DNA from: JBBQIY01 sp964618405 | Lineage (GTDB): Bacteria > Verrucomicrobiota > Kiritimatiellia > RFP12 > UBA3636 | NCBI GenBank assembly: GCA_964618405.1 | Contig: CAZUAY010000028.1 | Location: 1 to 20,755 of the forward strand | DNA length: 20,755 nucleotides | Direction: 5' to 3' | Part shown: positions 7,939-15,111 of the stretch, one piece after another | How the letters are laid out: each line of letters opens with the position of its first letter | Numbering within the stretch: position 1 is the stretch's first letter | The notes under the pieces: generated by a model | What the model saw: the letters and a program-made list of their open reading frames with translations, nothing else | Told to the model about the DNA's origin: nothing | Databases searched by the model: none | Program-made: the position numbers and the translations under genes

Positions 7939-9711
7939 ATGACGAGCAAGAAAACATTGTTGTTGTTGGTGGTGGTTCTGACTGGGTGGATCTCTTCCCC
8001 AGTTCGAGGTCGTGTGGTTCCAGTTCCATTCGGTTCAGCCGCGAACACTTCGTTTGCTGATGAGGTCGCCGACGACAAGCAAGGTGGGTGGACCGATCAG
8101 GGAGGAAATGATCTGCGCGTGATCCAGCCTGGAAAGCTCGAGGCGTCGGGAATTAATTTCGAAATTCTTTCCGATGAAGAGACGGGTGGAAAGTCCTGCA
8201 TTGTTCTTGGTGGACCGCAACGCGATTATTTGCCGAAGACGGTAGCGCTCGCTGTAGCGTCTACGAACGACGAGCACGCTTTTTATTTGCTTCATGCGGG
8301 TGCTTGGTGTCCCATGAAAAATGACATTCTGGCGCTACTCAAATTCAACTACGCCGATGGCACGGTGGAGGAGCGGCACATCCGTGGTGGTCGAGATGTT
8401 ATGGAGTGGACGCAGGCGAAGAGCGGTGCAAACGCTGCTCGATGCTGGACGGTGTACAACGGTAATACGCAGGTTTCGCTGTTTGTTTCGAAGTTTCTGC
8501 TTAAGCAAGGAGCCACGCTGAAGTCGGTTACATTCGAATCGTCAGGAATGGTTTGGATGGTCGTTGCGGCCGCCATTGGCGATGACAGAGCACTCATGCC
8601 GATCCGGCCAGACTGGAAGGTTTCCAAAGCATTCACTGCTCCAGCTCTGTCTGCACCTCTCGTTCAGAAAATAAGCGAAAAAGCGCCGCGAAACATCATC
8701 CTCGTGATCGGGGATGGCATGGGACAAGGAGCCTACGATCTCACCTCGCTGTGGGCTCATGGTGACACACGACGCCTTGTGATGCAGCAGTTGCCTGTTG
8801 CGGGTCTTTGCGAGACGTACTCTATGAATTCGGCAGTGACGGATTCTGCTGCGTCCGGTACGGCATTCGCCTGCGGGCAGAAGGTAAACAACGGTGCAAT
8901 CGCCATGACGCCAAGCGGCAAAAAGTTGAAGTCCGTGGCGAAGTCGGCACGTGAGCTCGGTAAATCGGTAGCGATTATCACTTCCGATCCACTTTCTGGA
9001 GCAACGCCAGCGGTGTTTTTTGCGGTGCAACCCGCGCGCGGGATGGCCCCCGAAATCGTTGCGGATGCCGCCGCATGCGATTTTGAGGTCTTGATTGGAA
9101 ATGCGGGTACTCGGGGGCTTTTTACCCAGAATGGAGCGGGAGAAAATCAGCGCAATCTCCAGAAAGAGATGGAAGCAAAAGGGTATGCTTTCATCGAGAC
9201 GCCTGAAGATTTTGCTGCTGTTCCTGAAGCCCGTAAGGTTCTGGGTCAAGTGGAGAGTAAAGTGTTCACGACTGATGACGTAGCACTCTCGAAGTTGGCC
9301 AAGACTGCTATTGAGCGTCTTGCAAAAGATCCCGACGGTTTTTTCATGATGATCGAGAGCACCTATCCTGACCACGGAGGGCATGGGAACGACCCCAACG
9401 TATCCGTGATGGGGACGATTCACGCGGATTGGGTGGTCAAGGTTGCTGTCGAGTATGCGGCTGAACATGGCGACACACTGGTGATCTGCACGGCAGACCA
9501 CGAGACGGGGTCTTTGATGGCTGCCCAGAGTACGGCTCCTGGATCGGCTCCGGTGATTTTCTACGGAGGAACGAGCCACAGTGGCGTTCCCGTGCCGATC
9601 TATGCCTTCGGGCCTTCAGCCGAGCTGTTTGGTGGCCTCATTAATAATATCGATATCCCCCGAAACATCGCTAAGCTCTGGGGATTTGCCGCGCCGGTTG
9701 AGATCAAGTAG
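7939..9711 (+). CDS. Secreted alkaline phosphatase
   Basis: Hydrolyses phosphomonoesters outside the cytoplasm. The 590 residues begin with a Sec-type signal (basic MTSKK, then a leucine/valine-rich core to about residue 24). Residues ~30-215 are a beta-rich extra domain with the opening FADEVADDKQGGWTDQGG, not part of the PhoA fold. The catalytic domain follows. It has IGDGMGQG with metal-binding Asp259, TDSAASGTAF with nucleophile Ser303, then the metal-ligand stretches YPDHGGHGND and TADHETGS. GGGAGGA lies 9 bp before ATG 7939. A hairpin module begins 2 bp after the stop codon. A 69 bp gap separates it from the ArsR-type gene. No Pho-box-like repeats are clear. Confidence 0.93.
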   Translation: MTSKKTLLLLVVVLTGWISSPVRGRVVPVPFGSAANTSFADEVADDKQGGWTDQGGNDLRVIQPGKLEASGINFEILSDEETGGKSCIVLGGPQRDYLPKTVALAVASTNDEHAFYLLHAGAWCPMKNDILALLKFNYADGTVEERHIRGGRDVMEWTQAKSGANAARCWTVYNGNTQVSLFVSKFLLKQGATLKSVTFESSGMVWMVVAAAIGDDRALMPIRPDWKVSKAFTAPALSAPLVQKISEKAPRNIILVIGDGMGQGAYDLTSLWAHGDTRRLVMQQLPVAGLCETYSMNSAVTDSAASGTAFACGQKVNNGAIAMTPSGKKLKSVAKSARELGKSVAIITSDPLSGATPAVFFAVQPARGMAPEIVADAAACDFEVLIGNAGTRGLFTQNGAGENQRNLQKEMEAKGYAFIETPEDFAAVPEARKVLGQVESKVFTTDDVALSKLAKTAIERLAKDPDGFFMMIESTYPDHGGHGNDPNVSVMGTIHADWVVKVAVEYAAEHGDTLVICTADHETGSLMAAQSTAPGSAPVIFYGGTSHSGVPVPIYAFGPSAELFGGLINNIDIPRNIAKLWGFAAPVEIK

Positions 9712-9712
9712 A

Positions 9713-9776
9713 GTAATCGGTCAGGCACAGGGGGCTGTGCCTGACCGATTACAGTCGCGAGTCGCGAGTCGAGAGT
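9713..9776. repeat. Hairpin plus heptamer module, left copy
   Basis: A perfect 18 bp stem (9713-9730 with 9735-9752) closes on a GGGG loop. It is followed by the heptamer array GTCGCGA (9754-9772). The last 30 bases (9747-9776) match the reverse complement of 10486-10515 at 29 of 30 positions. It begins 2 bp after the phosphatase stop, but no T-run follows, so it is not a standard intrinsic terminator. Confidence 0.8.
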
Positions 9777-9921
9777 ACTGTTTATTACTGCCTTGGGTAG
9801 CACGTGGCAAAACTAGGGGCTAGTTGCTTGGCACTGGAATTGGCTAGAATCTAGGCCGAAACCTAACATCTTCCCTGTGGACTTTGCGTAAATTTAGCGA
9901 TCTTTACGTTTAAAATTCTAT

Positions 9922-9949
9922 CACCACCGAGGACACCGAGGCCACCGAG
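9922..9949. repeat. CACCGAGG tandem array
   Basis: Three imperfect 9 bp units with the core CACCGAGG. The array at 20090-20119 (CCACCGAG/CACAGAGGG) is the same family. Confidence 0.65.
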
Positions 9950-9970
9950 CTTTTCATGAAGTTTCACTTG

Positions 9971-9993
9971 TCTGCCGTGCCGGCACAGGCAGA
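9971..9993. repeat. TCTGCC palindrome, copy 1
   Basis: TCTGCC (9971-9976) pairs with GGCAGA (9988-9993) around the palindrome GTGCCGGCAC with one bulged A. A diverged copy lies at 10151-10173. Confidence 0.6.
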
Positions 9994-10080
9994 TGTATTT
10001 CATGGTTTAAAATCCACGCAGCGTGGCAGCCCAGCTTCTTGTCCACAACTTCGAGTTTTGCTAAGCAGTGCTCGTAACGA

Positions 10081-10138
10081 ACGGAGCACGGGTTTTCCAA
10101 CCCGTGTACGAAAACGGGTTGGAAAACCCGTTCTCCGT
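10081..10138. repeat. 58-base nested hairpin
   Basis: The arms 10088-10105 and 10114-10131 pair over 18 bp. After one mismatch, the outer 6 bp (10081-10086 with 10133-10138) also pair. Each arm is itself a palindrome (CGGGTT...AACCCG), so the DNA can form either one long or two short hairpins. There is no flanking T-run. Confidence 0.75.
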
Positions 10139-10150
10139 TTGCTTCGCTCG

Positions 10151-10173
10151 TCTGCCGTTCCTGCACAGGCAGG
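10151..10173. repeat. TCTGCC palindrome, copy 2
   Basis: Diverged copy of 9971-9993 in the same orientation, TCTGCCG then a short centre then GCACAGGCAG. Just downstream, ACGAGG and CCTCGT form another small hairpin at about 10186-10200. Confidence 0.5.
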
Positions 10174-10383
10174 CTCCTCCTGTAAACGAGGTGTCCTCGT
10201 CGCGAAACGGGCTGAGGCGACTTCGCGGAGGCTCGACGAAGTTCGCGACAAAGTTCGAGACTTATGTTGCGAGCGGCGTTAGGTTTCATCCTCTTGTTTT
10301 AGTGCCTTTTTCTTTCAGTTTTACATCAGGCCATCCAGATTACGCAACATAACGTGAGGCATGAAGTACCGCCCTCCTGATAA

Positions 10384-10413
10384 TGTAATCTTGAATAAAA
10401 CTTCAAGATTACA
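10384..10413. repeat. AATCTTGA hairpin, copy 1
   Basis: A perfect 12 bp stem (10384-10395 with 10402-10413) with a 6-base A-rich loop. A shortened copy with the same loop start lies at 10452-10475. Confidence 0.65.
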
Positions 10414-10451
10414 TAAAGTCGCCCAAAAAATGGTTTGTCTGAATCGACCTT

Positions 10452-10475
10452 AATCTTGAATAAAATGTCAAGATT
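10452..10475. repeat. AATCTTGA hairpin, copy 2
   Basis: AATCTTGA (10452-10459) pairs with TCAAGATT (10468-10475). It shares the TAATCTTGAATAAAA segment with copy 1 at 10384-10413. Confidence 0.6.
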
Positions 10476-10485
10476 TGTCTGTGTC

Positions 10486-10556
10486 ACTCACGACTCGCGA
10501 CTCGCGACTGTAATCGGGCAGTCAACGGGGGGCACCCCCCGTCACTGACCGGTTAC
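10486..10556. repeat. Hairpin plus heptamer module, right copy (inverted)
   Basis: Inverted partner of 9713-9776. The heptamer array comes first, then a hairpin whose outer stem (GTAATCGG at 10510-10517 with CCGGTTAC at 10549-10556) repeats the left copy. Its inner stem (ACGGGGGG 10525-10532 with CCCCCCGT 10535-10542) is unrelated in sequence to the left inner stem but pairs perfectly. Confidence 0.8.
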
Positions 10557-10576
10557 GCGGAAGCGGAACAAACTTC

Positions 10577-10606
10577 TTGCTCAACCCCTAACGAAAAGGC
10601 TATACT
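10577..10606 (+). promoter_or_regulatory. Candidate promoter of pyrE
   Basis: TATACT at 10601-10606 is a good -10. The -35 (TTGCTC, 10577-10582, 18 bp away) is weak. The leader would be about 65 nt. No Shine-Dalgarno is obvious before ATG 10679, and no attenuator hairpin with a U-run is seen. Confidence 0.4.
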
Positions 10607-10678
10607 TGAAAATTCTTTATCGGCATGCACTTAATGGTGCGGAGCTGATTTTACTCACAAACATTTTGATCGGTTGCC

Positions 10679-11251
10679 ATGACACAGCAAGAAGCTTTAG
10701 AAGTTCTTACGAATACGAATGCATTGTTACACGGACATTTTGAGCTTCGGTCCGGTCTTCATAGCGGGGATTTTTTTCAGTGCGCGAATCTTCTGCGCTT
10801 TCCTCGACAGGCAGAGAAGCTCTGCGTTGCCCTTGCGAAACTAATTCCTGAAAATCTTGCCAAGGAGGCCGTGACGGTCATCTCCCCCGCGCTAGGCGGG
10901 ATTCTCGTTGGACACGAGGTCGCTCGTGCACTCGACAAAAAATGTATTTTTGCGGAAAAACAGGATGGTAAACTGGTTCTCCGGCGCTTCAGTATTCTTC
11001 CTGATGAGCCGGTGATTGTTGCTGAAGATGTAGTGACACGGGGTGGCCGCGTCCAGGAGACGATCGATATTGTTAAGCAACATGGTGGCCGAGTGGTTGC
11101 CATTGCCACGCTTGTCGACCGCAGTAGCGGAAAAGCGAGCTTCGATGGCATCCCACATTTTTCTTTGTTACAGATGTCGCCCGTAACATGGGCTCCTGAA
11201 GAGTGTCCGCATTGCAAGCGCGGATCGAAGCCGATGCATCCAGGTAGCTAG
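10679..11251 (+). CDS. pyrE: Orotate phosphoribosyltransferase
   Basis: Makes OMP from orotate and PRPP in de novo pyrimidine synthesis, in the cytoplasm. Its 190 residues fit the short OPRT class. The N-terminal GHFELRSGLHS segment, ISPALGGILVGHEVAR around 69-83, and the PRPP loop IVAEDVVTRGG (113-123) are all present. The C-terminal CPHCKRGSKP is a Cys-pair ending seen in one OPRT subgroup. It stands alone, after the palindrome-rich spacer and facing the M42 operon. The two stop codons are 168 bp apart, with inverted heptamer arrays between. Confidence 0.95.
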   Translation: MTQQEALEVLTNTNALLHGHFELRSGLHSGDFFQCANLLRFPRQAEKLCVALAKLIPENLAKEAVTVISPALGGILVGHEVARALDKKCIFAEKQDGKLVLRRFSILPDEPVIVAEDVVTRGGRVQETIDIVKQHGGRVVAIATLVDRSSGKASFDGIPHFSLLQMSPVTWAPEECPHCKRGSKPMHPGS

Positions 11252-11252
11252 A

Positions 11253-11280
11253 GAGAAGTTGTGAGTTGTGAGTGGCGAGT
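11253..11280. repeat. Heptamer array after pyrE (inverted pair, left)
   Basis: Begins just after the pyrE stop. AGAGAAGT is followed by units GTTGTGA, GTTGTGA and GTGGCGA. Its inverted partner is 11395-11416, which has one unit fewer. Apart from that unit and two substitutions the arms match. Confidence 0.65.
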
Positions 11281-11340
11281 AGGGCATAGTTTCCGACAAT
11301 CTCGCTTGAAATAGTGCATAGGGTGCAGTTTCTGTCCTGC

Positions 11341-11370
11341 GTCAAAGCATCAAGGCGTCAAGTAGTCAAA
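11341..11370. repeat. TCAAG tandem array
   Basis: Four imperfect 8-9 bp units of the type GCATCAAG/GCGTCAAG/TAGTCAA in the convergent spacer between pyrE and the M42 peptidase. Confidence 0.5.
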
Positions 11371-11394
11371 CCTACCCATTTTCGCTACACCAAG

Positions 11395-11416
11395 ACTCGC
11401 CACTCGCGACTTCTCT
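11395..11416. repeat. Heptamer array after M42 gene (inverted pair, right)
   Basis: Inverted partner of 11253-11280. It lies just beyond the stop codon of the leftward M42 gene, so both converging genes end in the same array read outward. The two could pair in a bidirectional transcript. Confidence 0.65.
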
Positions 11417-11419
11417 TGT

Positions 11420-12487
11420 CTACAGTCGTGCGCCGAGGTTAGGCTTGGCGGGCATCGCAGCGATCGTGTCGGCGATGAGCTGGGAGCAGGTGTCGAGATC
11501 GGCAAGCGATATTTCTTCGACGGCTGAGTGCATGTAGCGCAGCGGGATACTGAGAAGGGCAACTGGCACGCCAGAGCGTGTTTGGCGTATTACGAAGGCG
11601 TCTGTACTATTGCCGCGGTTGCGGGGTTGAATTTGTAAGGGGGATTTGCTTGCAGTGGCTGCCGTGCTGATCAAGTCGTTGAGCGCGTGATCGTAGGTGG
11701 GGCCTACGGCAAGAACGGGGCCACCGCCAAGTTTGATCGTCCCTGTTTTTTTGGGTACTCCGCCTGGATCATCGCTGGCGAAGGTGACATCGACCGCGAT
11801 TCCAGCATGGGGATCGATACCGAAGGCGGCTGTTGTCGATCCGAGTAGACCGAGTTCTTCTTGCGTGGAGCTGACGACGTGGACGGCGACATTGAGTTTT
11901 TTGCCTTTGAGACGCCGGAGCGCGTCAATCACGACAAAGACACCCGCGCGGTCATCGAAGGCTCGAGCCGACACGCGATCATTGAGGAGTTCGCGCCAAC
12001 CGGCCTCAACAATTCCCGATGAACCGAGGGGTAGCACCGAAAGGGTTTGTTTTTCCGAGGTGGAGCCGATATCGACCCAGAGGTCGGAGATGTCTTTGAC
12101 GCCTTCCTCGCGTTCCTTAGGTGACATAAGGTGGATTGCCTTGCGACCGATGACGCCCCGGACGAGTCCCTTTGGTCCTTGGAAGACAACTCGCTCGCCA
12201 GGCAAAAGTTGCATGTTAACGCCGCCAATGGGTTGCACGTAGATGAAACCCTTGTCGTCAACATACTGGACAATCAGGCCAATCTCGTCACAATGAGCGT
12301 CGACCATGATTCGGTAAGGAGCCTTCGGGTTCAACACGGCGTGGAGGTTGCCATGGCAGTCCATCGAGACCTGGTCGGCGAAGGGCTTGACATAGTCGGC
12401 GACAAGCCGCTGTCCTGGAGTTTCCCAGCCGCTGGGGGTGATGGATTCGCAGAGTGCTTTGAGGAAATCAATTTGTTTTTTATTCAT
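11420..12487 (-). CDS. M42 family glutamyl-aminopeptidase-like metallopeptidase
   Basis: A dinuclear-metal aminopeptidase of the M42 (FrvX/TET-like) family, cytoplasmic and probably a large oligomer that trims peptides. The expected metal and catalytic residues are visible: His65 in VDAHCDEIG, Asp178/179 in AFDDRAG, Glu210/211 in TQEELGLLG, Asp233 in AVDVTF and His320 in RYMHSAVEE. The 355 residues are normal for the family. ATG 12487 has AGGAC 6 nt upstream and lies 8 bp after the GspM-like stop, so it ends the operon starting at 14306. That linkage to secretion-type proteins may be simple co-transcription. Some homologues are annotated as endoglucanases, but the metal ligands favour a peptidase. 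Confidence 0.92.
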   Translation of the reverse strand: MNKKQIDFLKALCESITPSGWETPGQRLVADYVKPFADQVSMDCHGNLHAVLNPKAPYRIMVDAHCDEIGLIVQYVDDKGFIYVQPIGGVNMQLLPGERVVFQGPKGLVRGVIGRKAIHLMSPKEREEGVKDISDLWVDIGSTSEKQTLSVLPLGSSGIVEAGWRELLNDRVSARAFDDRAGVFVVIDALRRLKGKKLNVAVHVVSSTQEELGLLGSTTAAFGIDPHAGIAVDVTFASDDPGGVPKKTGTIKLGGGPVLAVGPTYDHALNDLISTAATASKSPLQIQPRNRGNSTDAFVIRQTRSGVPVALLSIPLRYMHSAVEEISLADLDTCSQLIADTIAAMPAKPNLGARL

Positions 12488-12495
12488 GGAGTGTC

Positions 12496-12999
12496 CTATT
12501 TTGTGAAGGCCGTGAAAGTGGCTTCGGCTTTGATTGTGTTACCGTGATTCGAAGGCGAAAGGGTAATGCTTGCGAGTCGATAGGGCGTTGGCGCGGAATC
12601 GGCCATTTCAATAATGGTCAAAAGCCTTTCCTCTTGGATAGCGTTCCACTTGGCACTAACGGTGATCAGATGGAGTCCGGAGGATTTGAGTAGCGAAGAT
12701 TTTTCTTCGAGCGAATCCGGCATAGAGGGCGCGTGCTTTTTGGCGATTAATTGTCGGAATGAAGGTGCGGATTCAATAGCAGAAGTTTTCTCGGTAAGGT
12801 CTGAAACGAATTCATCATAAGTTCGCAATAATTGAATTTCTGGGTTTAGCGATTGGGCCATCTCAATGTTTGTCCTGCAAGTTGTCATCGCATGCGCCGC
12901 TTTTCTGGCGGTAAACATGGCGATGGTCAGTGCTATGCACCATAGCGCGACGAGGAGTATGAGCAGGCGGCTGTAGGGTTTTTTAAGTAGATTCTTCAT
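12496..12999 (-). CDS. GspM/PilO-like inner-membrane protein
   Basis: A 167-residue bitopic protein with a short basic N-terminus, one hydrophobic helix at about residues 11-33, then a periplasmic part with a coiled-coil-like stretch (40-110) and a C-terminal alpha/beta domain. This is the layout of GspM and PilO, which partner GspL or PilM/PilN in type II secretion and type IV pilus platforms. The sequence alone does not identify the family. The call rests on topology and on the neighbour, whose stop overlaps this start by 4 bp (ATGA), implying translational coupling. It is followed after 8 bp by the M42 peptidase gene. Confidence 0.6.
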   Translation of the reverse strand: MKNLLKKPYSRLLILLVALWCIALTIAMFTARKAAHAMTTCRTNIEMAQSLNPEIQLLRTYDEFVSDLTEKTSAIESAPSFRQLIAKKHAPSMPDSLEEKSSLLKSSGLHLITVSAKWNAIQEERLLTIIEMADSAPTPYRLASITLSPSNHGNTIKAEATFTAFTK

Positions 13000-14306
13000 G
13001 GTTTTGTGGGGATGATGAAGAATGAGAAGGTGCCGTCTTCTGTGGCCTTAGGCGGTTCTGTCAATGTGGCATTAATTCCAGCCGAAGCCAACGTAGCGAT
13101 GAACTCGTGGGCGGCATTGGCAGAAGCCGCCACGCCCGAGGCGGTGAGACCATCAGCACGGATCGAGAGGTGCTGCAGCTTAATGTTTTGTTGCAGGCAG
13201 ATTGTCGTGGTTGCGGAGAGCCATCGGGGAATCCGATTTTCGATGCTGTGCAAAATTGCCTCATCGAGACGAAGCGGCATGGCACTGCGGGCGTCTTGAA
13301 GGGCGCGTTGTCCTTTTGACTTTACCTGAAATCCAGCGACCGCGTTCAGACGATTTTTCAGAACAGCTTTTGAATGTGCTTCTGCCTTCTTTGTGTTGGA
13401 CAAGAGTAGGATCGATGCGGCGAGAACCGCCAAAGTTGCGAGTGTCAGGGCGGTTCTGAGGTAGTAGGCAGGTTTTTTCTCGCGACGCAGCAAAATCGGA
13501 TGTGTGAATTCGTCCTTCCGGAGATTGGCGTCATCATCCCCGCCGCCGTTTTTTCCATCCAGAGCTAATGCGCGAGCGATAAAATACGTGGGAGCCTTAG
13601 CCGTCGCGATGCTTGCGGACAGACGAGCTTCAGGATCTTGAAGCGCATCGACAACGCCTTGGTGCTCTGCGCCTGCAACAATGCAAACGAGATGTTGAGG
13701 AACACCTCCGAAGGCGAGTTTGAGCCGTCTTGTTGGCTCCGATGCCGCCGTTTTAAAAACGCTTTGATTTTCGATAACGTCGCCGTGCCCCGAAATGAGC
13801 ACGGTCTGTTGTGCACCTGCGATAAAAAGTGCGCGTGGCTCCTTCGCTTTCTTGGGCGGAAATTCGGAGCGCACTAGCCTCCACGTAGCATGCGCCACTG
13901 GTACGAGACGACATGGGTTGCATCCGTTTTCGGCTAACGACTCTATCTGTGCTTTGACATCGGTCTTGCGGATAGCGTATGCGGCGTAGGTATCTTCATA
14001 GCGGATGAAGGCATACACGCAGTCTGCGATCGGCAAGGGCACCTGAATGTCGAGAAGGGAAGGAAGGATCTTTTCAAGTTTCGTCCTCTGAATCGCAGGT
14101 GTGTTGAGAGGTACGAAAAGGGAGGATCCCGGCATGATCGATGCCGTGCATCCGATACCCTCCGTGAGGGTTTTTGCAAGGGCTGGCCCCGCGCTTCGGG
14201 CGGAAGTTTCGACGATCACGGCTCCGCGAGAGATCCCGACGACTTTGATGTCGCCGTCCGAGGAGTCGATGCCGATCTGCATGCCGATGAGTCTACCTGA
14301 AGTCAT
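12996..14306 (-). CDS. GspL-like (PilM-PilN fusion) secretion platform protein
   Basis: A 436-residue protein with an actin-like cytoplasmic part (IGIDSSDGDIKVVGISRG near the start, as in PilM), one transmembrane helix at about 285-303, and a periplasmic ferredoxin-like domain at about 360-436. That is the GspL arrangement, anchoring the secretion ATPase to the inner membrane. No ATPase, secretin or pilin gene is in the window, so the machine would be encoded elsewhere. The stop overlaps the GspM-like start. The promoter at 14312-14340 places the transcript start at or within ATG 14306, so translation is either leaderless there or begins at Met9 (14282), which gives a cleaner PilM-like start. 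GspL is an inference from architecture. Confidence 0.68.
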   Translation of the reverse strand: MTSGRLIGMQIGIDSSDGDIKVVGISRGAVIVETSARSAGPALAKTLTEGIGCTASIMPGSSLFVPLNTPAIQRTKLEKILPSLLDIQVPLPIADCVYAFIRYEDTYAAYAIRKTDVKAQIESLAENGCNPCRLVPVAHATWRLVRSEFPPKKAKEPRALFIAGAQQTVLISGHGDVIENQSVFKTAASEPTRRLKLAFGGVPQHLVCIVAGAEHQGVVDALQDPEARLSASIATAKAPTYFIARALALDGKNGGGDDDANLRKDEFTHPILLRREKKPAYYLRTALTLATLAVLAASILLLSNTKKAEAHSKAVLKNRLNAVAGFQVKSKGQRALQDARSAMPLRLDEAILHSIENRIPRWLSATTTICLQQNIKLQHLSIRADGLTASGVAASANAAHEFIATLASAGINATLTEPPKATEDGTFSFFIIPTKP

Positions 14307-14311
14307 GGTCT

Positions 14312-14340
14312 AGTATAAGAAGTGCGAGTTGTGTTGTCAA
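14312..14340 (-). promoter_or_regulatory. Strong sigma70 promoter of the GspL-GspM-M42 operon
   Basis: On the minus strand TTGACA (14335-14340), a 17 bp spacer and TATACT (14312-14317). Only 5 bases separate the -10 from the ATG at 14306, so a leaderless mRNA is predicted. Confidence 0.7.
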
Positions 14341-14361
14341 AATGCGTACGCGTTTGCGGAT

Positions 14362-14829
14362 TTAAACCTCTCGGTCGCGCCGATGGCGACGGTGAGTGGA
14401 ACGTCGGCGTGTTGGAATCGACGTTGTGGTTGCTTTGTCGCGTTTGTCTTTTGTGTATTGTATTATTTTTTTTGTCCAGTCTACCAACAAGGCCGAGACA
14501 AAGAAAAACCCACCTGCGATCAGCATAGAGTAGGAGAGTCGGATCAGTCCTTTGGGGCGCATCGACTCATCAGGATTAATATGGGACACAAACCAGAGGA
14601 TTCCGCCAACGATTAACATCAAGCAGGGGGCTGTGAACATGAGGATTTTCAGATTCGTCTTGCGTCGAAGCTGCTTTTCCTTTTCATGAGAACTCATGCG
14701 TTGTGGATTGTTGCGCCTACGGCGATGGTCAGACCGTCGCCGCGTGACAACTTCAGGTATGCCCGTGAGAGAGCTTTTCGAATCTGGAACCTCCGAATTA
14801 TTTCTCAACGCATGAGGGGCCTTATCCAT
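14362..14829 (-). CDS. Small two-helix membrane protein, unknown function
   Basis: I do not recognise this family. The 155-residue product has a hydrophilic, very basic N-terminal third (RRRSDHRRRRN), a hydrophobic helix around LMFTAPCLMLIVGGILWFV, a second at LSYSMLIAGGFFFVSALLV, and a basic, Arg/His-rich tail. Both ends would lie in the cytoplasm. GGAG at 14839-14842 lies 9 nt before ATG 14829 and 6 nt before an in-frame GTG at 14832, so this is probably a real gene. It is upstream of and parallel to the GspL-like gene, which has its own promoter, so a shared role is only a guess. Confidence 0.6.
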   Translation of the reverse strand: MDKAPHALRNNSEVPDSKSSLTGIPEVVTRRRSDHRRRRNNPQRMSSHEKEKQLRRKTNLKILMFTAPCLMLIVGGILWFVSHINPDESMRPKGLIRLSYSMLIAGGFFFVSALLVDWTKKIIQYTKDKRDKATTTSIPTRRRSTHRRHRRDREV

Positions 14830-14997
14830 CACTTGACGCTCCGTTGTTTGTTTGATTCTGCTTCATTGGGTTACGGTGTGTGGGAGGTAATCTCCATGAA
14901 TTGCGTTCTGTGGTTATCGGAGAAGAACACTTCCTTTTTAAGATGTCGCTTGCTCGGCACCGAAACCGCTTGAATTTAAGTTATTGAAACCACGCTG

Positions 14998-15003
14998 ATT
15001 ATA
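14998..15003 (-). promoter_or_regulatory. Candidate -10 element in leftward spacer
   Basis: A consensus TATAAT on the minus strand, but the -35 17 bp upstream (TTCAAG) is poor. If used it would give a leader of about 165 nt to the small membrane protein gene, or a separate short transcript. Nothing else was seen in the spacer 14833-15038. Confidence 0.25.
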
Positions 15004-15038
15004 CTATTAAAACGATCATTCTTGAAAGCTGAAACTTA

Positions 15039-15084
15039 GGCATCCTCGTTTTCCGTTTCCGTACTCAACCGTGACGAGGACGCC
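15039..15084. repeat. Long-loop inverted repeat after ThuA gene
   Basis: GGCATCCTCGT (15039-15049) pairs with ACGAGGACGCC (15074-15084) with one mismatch. The intervening 24 bases contain repeated TTTCCGT/TTCCGTA-like units, making this another repeat-rich 3' flank. No T-run is present in the direction of the ThuA transcript. Confidence 0.45.
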
Positions 15085-15111
15085 GCGTCTGCAAGAGACC
15101 GACACGCTTGT

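Larger units (their letters stand above)
9777..10485. other. Gene-free spacer filled with palindromes
   Basis: The 709 bp between the two inverted modules show no credible gene on either strand. The overlapping open frames follow the palindromes and have no domain. The spacer holds a tandem array, two copies of a TCTGCC...GGCAG palindrome, a 58-base nested hairpin and two copies of an AATCTTGA...TCAAGATT hairpin, each listed separately. A further 10 bp inverted pair TTATGTTGCG/CGCAACATAA lies at 10262-10271 and 10343-10352. Confidence 0.65.

Noticed and set aside
9713..9752. Perfect 18 bp hairpin right after the alkaline phosphatase stop as an intrinsic terminator
   Set aside because: No T-run follows on either strand, and an inverted homologue with heptamer array exists at 10486-10556, so a repeat module is the better description. 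Termination by structure alone cannot be excluded.
9954..10289. Open frames on both strands of about 83-111 codons
   Set aside because: They follow the palindromes and encode mirror-like basic sequences with no ribosome-binding site or domain.
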